Shown here in pieces: positions 24,841-27,735 of a stretch of 27,735 nt of DNA. Below the pieces are notes generated by a model. It did no database searches. It worked only from the letters and a program-made list of their open reading frames with translations, and was not told the DNA's origin. A program made the translations under genes and the position numbers. The DNA is from JAFGOM01 sp964428385 (lineage in GTDB: Archaea > Halobacteriota > Methanomicrobia > Methanomicrobiales > Methanospirillaceae): NCBI GenBank assembly GCA_964428385.1, contig CAYRYR010000028.1, positions 1 to 27,735 of the forward strand, given 5' to 3'. Every line of letters begins with the position of its first letter. The first letter of the stretch is position 1.

Positions 24841-25436
24841 AAACCATTGCTATCATTGATTATGGTCTTGGAAATCTTCGGAGTGTAAGTAAAGGCATAC
24901 AAAAAGCTGGTGGAAAACCAGTCATCACCTCTGATATCAGTGAGATTGCAGGAGCTGATGGCATTATTCTTCCGGGAGTTGGTGCGTTTTCCGAAGGGAT
25001 GATACATCTTGCCCCCTTACAGAAGGCTTTGGTTGAAGCTTCTGGAACGGTTCCAATTCTTGGCATCTGTCTTGGGATGCAGATGATGATGGAGGTCTCT
25101 GAAGAGCATGGCATTCATAGCGGTATTGGTCTGATTCCCGGAGTTGTTCGGCATTTTCCAGATGTGCAGGGATATAAAATTCCCCATATGGGATGGAACA
25201 CTATCTTCTTTGAACAGGATGATCCCTTATTTGAGGGTATTGCTGATGAATCGTATGTGTATTTTGTCCATTCCTATTATGCTGACACAATTCCTGCCTA
25301 TACGATTACATCAACACAATATATCTGCCGGTTTGCATCAGCAATACGAAACGGAACTGCATGGGGAGTTCAGTTCCATCCGGAGAAGAGTGGTGAGACA
25401 GGACTCCATATTCTCAGAAATTTTTTATCATTATAA
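24837..25436 (+). CDS. hisH: Imidazole glycerol phosphate synthase, glutamine amidotransferase subunit HisH
   Basis: This 199-residue class I amidotransferase hydrolyses glutamine and passes ammonia to HisF in histidine biosynthesis. The triad is visible: C78 in LGICLGMQMM, H181 and E183 in VQFHPEKSGE. The oxyanion strand region PGVGAF is also present, and GYKIPHMGWN is HisH-typical. The start at 24837 has GGGGAAGG upstream and overlaps the previous stop (ATGA), so it is translationally coupled to the PAPS-reductase-like gene. hisF and other his genes are not in the window. Confidence 0.94.
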   Translation: MKTIAIIDYGLGNLRSVSKGIQKAGGKPVITSDISEIAGADGIILPGVGAFSEGMIHLAPLQKALVEASGTVPILGICLGMQMMMEVSEEHGIHSGIGLIPGVVRHFPDVQGYKIPHMGWNTIFFEQDDPLFEGIADESYVYFVHSYYADTIPAYTITSTQYICRFASAIRNGTAWGVQFHPEKSGETGLHILRNFLSL

Positions 25437-25457
25437 CAGGTGGAAAAACAGTATTAA

Positions 25458-25826
25458 TCACTCATCATTACTCAATGCCATCTCAACTGATGCTTTGAGC
25501 TGATTATCAGAGAATGGTTTTACAATGTAGCCACGTGGTCCGGTAGACCGTGCTCGTTCAACAATACTATCATCATACAATGAAGTGAGATATACAAACC
25601 GGGAGTTGAACCTCTCTTTAATAATTCTGGCAGCTTCGATACCATCCATTCCTCCCGGCAGGTCAATATCCATAAGGATAAGATCAGGAAGTGTTTCTGT
25701 TACCTGCTCGATTGCCTCCTGTCCAGTTGCAACACACCCGGTGACGTTATATCCCATCTCAGTAAGGCGCCATCTGATGAGGTCTGCGATTACTGCATTA
25801 TCCTCTACAACAAGTATAGTTGTCAT
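25458..25826 (-). CDS. Stand-alone receiver-domain response regulator
   Basis: At 122 residues this is a single REC domain with no output domain. It has acidic pocket E8/D9 in VVEDN, phosphoacceptor D53 in LILMDIDLPGG, T81 in VYLTS and K103 in VKPF. It could be a phosphorelay intermediate or a CheY-like output for one of the organism's many histidine kinases. The giant kinase about 13 kb away is one candidate partner, with no direct evidence. AGGGGG lies about 8 nt before the ATG and a TATA-like AATAAAAATATCC (minus strand, about 25860-25872) further up. Confidence 0.92.
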   Translation of the reverse strand: MTTILVVEDNAVIADLIRWRLTEMGYNVTGCVATGQEAIEQVTETLPDLILMDIDLPGGMDGIEAARIIKERFNSRFVYLTSLYDDSIVERARSTGPRGYIVKPFSDNQLKASVEMALSNDE

Positions 25827-25859
25827 GTTTCAGGCCCCCTATATCAGCTTTCAGGAGGA

Positions 25860-25872
25860 TATTTTTATTCCT
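25860..25872 (-). promoter_or_regulatory. TATA-like box of the receiver gene
   Basis: GGAATAAAAATATCC on the minus strand lies about 35-45 nt before the ATG at 25826. This gives a short leader that still contains the AGGGGG ribosome binding site. Confidence 0.35.
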
Positions 25873-25909
25873 GAATAGATATAGTATCGCAATTTTCTTC
25901 CGATGCATA

Positions 25910-25925
25910 TGAACGTATGCGTTCA
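25910..25925. terminator. Small hairpin downstream of arfC
   Basis: TGAACG-TATG-CGTTCA is a perfect 6-bp stem with a 4-nt loop, 17 nt past the arfC stop on the minus strand. No clear T-tract follows, so it may be a processing or termination structure between arfC and the receiver gene. Confidence 0.25.
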
Positions 25926-25942
25926 CCTAGGCACAGATTCGG

Positions 25943-26662
25943 CTATACTTTCCACCTGATGAAAACTCCCTCTTCAATCTGCTCAACTGATATTAGAGAA
26001 AGACTGGGAAAGTCTGTTTCCCTGATAAATCCCTCACCATCAGCAGGTGTTGGCGCTTCTCTCCCTCCGATTATCTTATTACCAATAAAACTACAGAATT
26101 CATCAACAAGACCCTTTTCAAAGAGGGACCAGATAAGAGTGCCACCTCCTTCCACCATCAGTGATCTGATACCTATTTCTGCAAGAGTCATCATAAAAGA
26201 GGTAAGATCCACTTCCTCCTCTCCGATAGTTATGATATCAGCATAAGGAGAAAGTGCAGTCAGACACTCACGAGGTGCTCTTTTGCTACAGGCTATAATC
26301 CTTTTCCCTGGTCCTTTATGAAGAATTTTGGCATCCGGAGGTGTCCGGGCCATGCTGTCAATAACTATCCTTATCGGGTGAGGCTCCTTTTGGTTCTTTT
26401 GACGTTTTGTTATTAATGCCTCTGATTTGACCGTTAGAGATGGATCATCTGCAAGAACGGTTCCAATACCCACCATTACCGCATCTGATCCTGCTTTAAG
26501 AGTATCTACCCGAATGAAATCCTGCTGGCCTGATATTGTCACCTGACAGCGCTCACTGGTTGATATCTTGCCATCTGCACTCATCGCGACATTGACTACA
26601 ACATAGGGACGATTTTTTGTATCACATCCTTCTGATTTTCGGTTATCTGTGAACATCTTCAT
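25943..26662 (-). CDS. arfC: 2,5-diamino-6-(ribosylamino)pyrimidinone 5'-phosphate reductase (ArfC/RibD-C-like)
   Basis: This protein of about 239 residues has the RibD C-terminal/dihydrofolate reductase-like fold. Landmarks are VNVAMSADGKIST near the N-terminus, the nucleotide-binding MVGIGTVLADDPSLTVKS and VEGGGTLIWSLFEKGLVDEF. In archaea and fungi this NAD(P)H-dependent enzyme reduces the ribose side chain before deamination in riboflavin/F420 precursor synthesis. The frame extends to 26704. The ATG at 26662, one base after the upstream stop and preceded by AAGGAAG, is the better start and gives a tight two-gene unit with the DUF1894-like gene. Confidence 0.9.
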   Translation of the reverse strand: MKMFTDNRKSEGCDTKNRPYVVVNVAMSADGKISTSERCQVTISGQQDFIRVDTLKAGSDAVMVGIGTVLADDPSLTVKSEALITKRQKNQKEPHPIRIVIDSMARTPPDAKILHKGPGKRIIACSKRAPRECLTALSPYADIITIGEEEVDLTSFMMTLAEIGIRSLMVEGGGTLIWSLFEKGLVDEFCSFIGNKIIGGREAPTPADGEGFIRETDFPSLSLISVEQIEEGVFIRWKV

Positions 26663-26663
26663 A

Positions 26664-26951
26664 TTACTTCCTTTTTTTGTTGATACTATTCCGAAGCCTC
26701 TCAATCTCCTCTCCAGCCAGGTTCACCCTGACAAGGAATGTCCCGCGACATGGTTTTGTGAAGGGAAAGATGAGAGTATCCCCATCAATTGCAATCCTGA
26801 CTGTTGGATTACCAATAAGGCGTACACCTGCAATTTTAAACCCTGATTCAACATCATAATACTCCGAATATTGTTCCAGATGTTTTGATGCTTCTGTAAT
26901 TGATATATTTGATAGAATTACATCATATGGCAGATCTTCAAGGCAACCCAT
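26664..26951 (-). CDS. DUF1894-like small methanogen protein
   Basis: This 95-residue soluble protein contains DTLIFPFTKPCRGTFLVRV, a segment I associate with the archaeal DUF1894 family (moderate confidence, from memory). A C-terminal helix, NLAGEEIERLRNSINKKRK, follows. No catalytic motif is evident. AAGGAAG lies 7 nt before the ATG, and a TATA-like CTAATAAAAC is about 40-50 nt further upstream on the minus strand. Its stop lies one base before the arfC start, which suggests co-expression with riboflavin/flavin-cofactor biosynthesis; function is unknown. Confidence 0.75.
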   Translation of the reverse strand: MGCLEDLPYDVILSNISITEASKHLEQYSEYYDVESGFKIAGVRLIGNPTVRIAIDGDTLIFPFTKPCRGTFLVRVNLAGEEIERLRNSINKKRK

Positions 26952-27121
26952 ACTATTACTTCCTTGTAGTACTGTGTATCTCTCAAAGAATATGTTTTAT
27001 TAGGAATATGGATATTAATCAATGCGTTTCAGCACGATAGATAATTAGACAGTAAATGGTATACAGGATAGTAGTACAGAACCTGGCTCTGCCGAGAATA
27101 TCCGTTACATCTGAATAATTC

Positions 27122-27180
27122 CCTCTAAAAACAAGGAAAATAAAAGGGATAAACTGATATCAGATTATCATCTGAATCAG
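27122..27180 (-). terminator. Hairpin plus T-rich terminator of the hsp20 gene
   Basis: On the minus strand, CTGATTCAGAT (27180-27170) pairs with ATCTGATATCAG (27165-27154) across a GATA loop, an 11-bp stem with one bulged A. A T-rich tract (27153-27122, ending in a run of T) follows. It starts 13 nt after the hsp20 stop. Confidence 0.55.
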
Positions 27181-27193
27181 ATAAACAGGTGCA

Positions 27194-27658
27194 TTAGAGG
27201 ATCTCAATATCTCCTTTATCTTCACCTGCTCTTTTTTTGAGCTGCACCTCAAGGACACCCTCCTTAAAGGTAGCTTTTACATCATCCAGCACGACGTACG
27301 CAGGCAATGGAACCTCTCTTACCACTGAACCTGAAAACCGTTCTTTAATGTAATATCCTTCAGAATCTTCCTCTTTTTCCTCTGACCGTGCACAGGAAAT
27401 TTTAAGCCTGCGCGGATCCAGTAATCTGACCTTTACTGACTCTTTTTCACACCCCGGAACATCAGCATACACGGTAACAGTATCTTCCTGTTCCCTGACA
27501 TCAACATGGAGATCCATGCGTGTACCGGAAATAAATGAAGGAACTGATATATCACTCATAAAAGGGGCGAGTGAGTATAACCGGTTCTCCATATCATCCA
27601 TCAGTGTTCGAACATCATGCCGGAAGGGAACTAGAGATCTTCGATATGGTCCTGGCAT
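27194..27658 (-). CDS. Small heat-shock protein, Hsp20/alpha-crystallin family
   Basis: The protein has 154 residues. A variable N-terminal arm (1-47) precedes the alpha-crystallin domain (about 48-142), with VTVYADVPGCEKESVKVRL, YYIKERFSGSVVREVPLP and the A-x-x-x-x-GVLEVQLKK signature. The C-terminal I-x-I anchor is IEI at the very end. It is an ATP-independent holdase that forms oligomers and keeps unfolded proteins soluble in the cytoplasm. A strong AGGAGGT ribosome binding site lies 8 nt before the ATG, and the gene has its own TATA-like box and terminator hairpin, so it is monocistronic. Confidence 0.94.
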   Translation of the reverse strand: MPGPYRRSLVPFRHDVRTLMDDMENRLYSLAPFMSDISVPSFISGTRMDLHVDVREQEDTVTVYADVPGCEKESVKVRLLDPRRLKISCARSEEKEEDSEGYYIKERFSGSVVREVPLPAYVVLDDVKATFKEGVLEVQLKKRAGEDKGDIEIL

Positions 27659-27720
27659 TATGATAACCTCCTTTCCTGTTTATTACAACAGGTGAAACAA
27701 TGGGAGGTAGTTCTTTATGC

Positions 27721-27732
27721 TACTTAAAAATT
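27721..27732 (-). promoter_or_regulatory. TATA-like box of hsp20
   Basis: AATTTTTAAGTA on the minus strand lies about 63-74 nt before the hsp20 ATG, allowing a leader of about 40 nt. The window ends 3 bases further on, so the BRE element cannot be judged. Confidence 0.4.
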
Positions 27733-27735
27733 GTG

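Noticed and set aside
27080..27115. Possible tRNA-like GC patch downstream of the DUF1894-like promoter
   Set aside because: No acceptor stem, T-loop GTTCRA or anticodon arm could be fitted.

Overview
The window looks like draft sequence (one 100-N scaffold gap) from a methanogenic archaeon, most likely of the order Methanomicrobiales and close to Methanospirillum. This is inferred from the gene content: a giant multi-PAS histidine kinase, a PEGA-repeat surface protein, an archaeal SelB-like protein, archaeal-type riboflavin biosynthesis (ArfC), a DUF1894-like protein and an Mbh-type energy-converting hydrogenase. Signals are archaeal too: TATA-like boxes, GGAGG-type ribosome binding sites and oligo-T termination tracts. 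No rRNA, tRNA or CRISPR array was recognised.

Positions 1-6712 are chromosomal backbone. They hold the end of an unidentified gene, a secreted three-repeat PEGA protein, a lipoprotein with an internally duplicated domain, a possible 41-residue Cys-rich microprotein, and an AhpD-like carboxymuconolactone decarboxylase family protein. A YgiQ-type radical SAM protein and a SelB-like protein with a wrecked GTPase domain follow as a two-gene minus-strand unit. A DJ-1/PfpI-type protein that has lost its nucleophilic cysteine closes this section.

Positions 6713-13290 form an accessory-looking island. A tandem array of ~204-bp units, each with a small hairpin and broken by the N gap, runs directly into the last codons of a 1547-residue REC-PAS(x7)-GAF-PAS-histidine kinase. 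Beyond the kinase is a decayed EVE-domain (UPF0310) gene, then a single dispersed copy of the same repeat. The kinase and the pseudogene are therefore bracketed by direct repeats.

Positions 13291-23106 hold a CNNM/CorC-type CBS membrane protein, a ~196-bp MITE-like element with imperfect terminal inverted repeats, and a complete 14-gene minus-strand operon matching mbhA to mbhN in order. This operon encodes a membrane-bound [NiFe] hydrogenase built from an Mrp-type cation antiporter module (A-I, including the antiporter-like MbhH) and a hydrogenase module (J-N). Every NiFe and Fe-S ligand motif checked is present, and adjacent genes overlap throughout. The likely role is ion-gradient-coupled electron exchange between H2 and ferredoxin.

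Positions 23446-27735 hold a zinc-ribbon/PUA/PAPS-reductase-like protein with a CC...CxxC Fe-S pattern, translationally coupled to hisH. They also hold a stand-alone receiver protein, a DUF1894-like/arfC riboflavin pair, and a small heat-shock protein with its own candidate TATA box and terminator hairpin.
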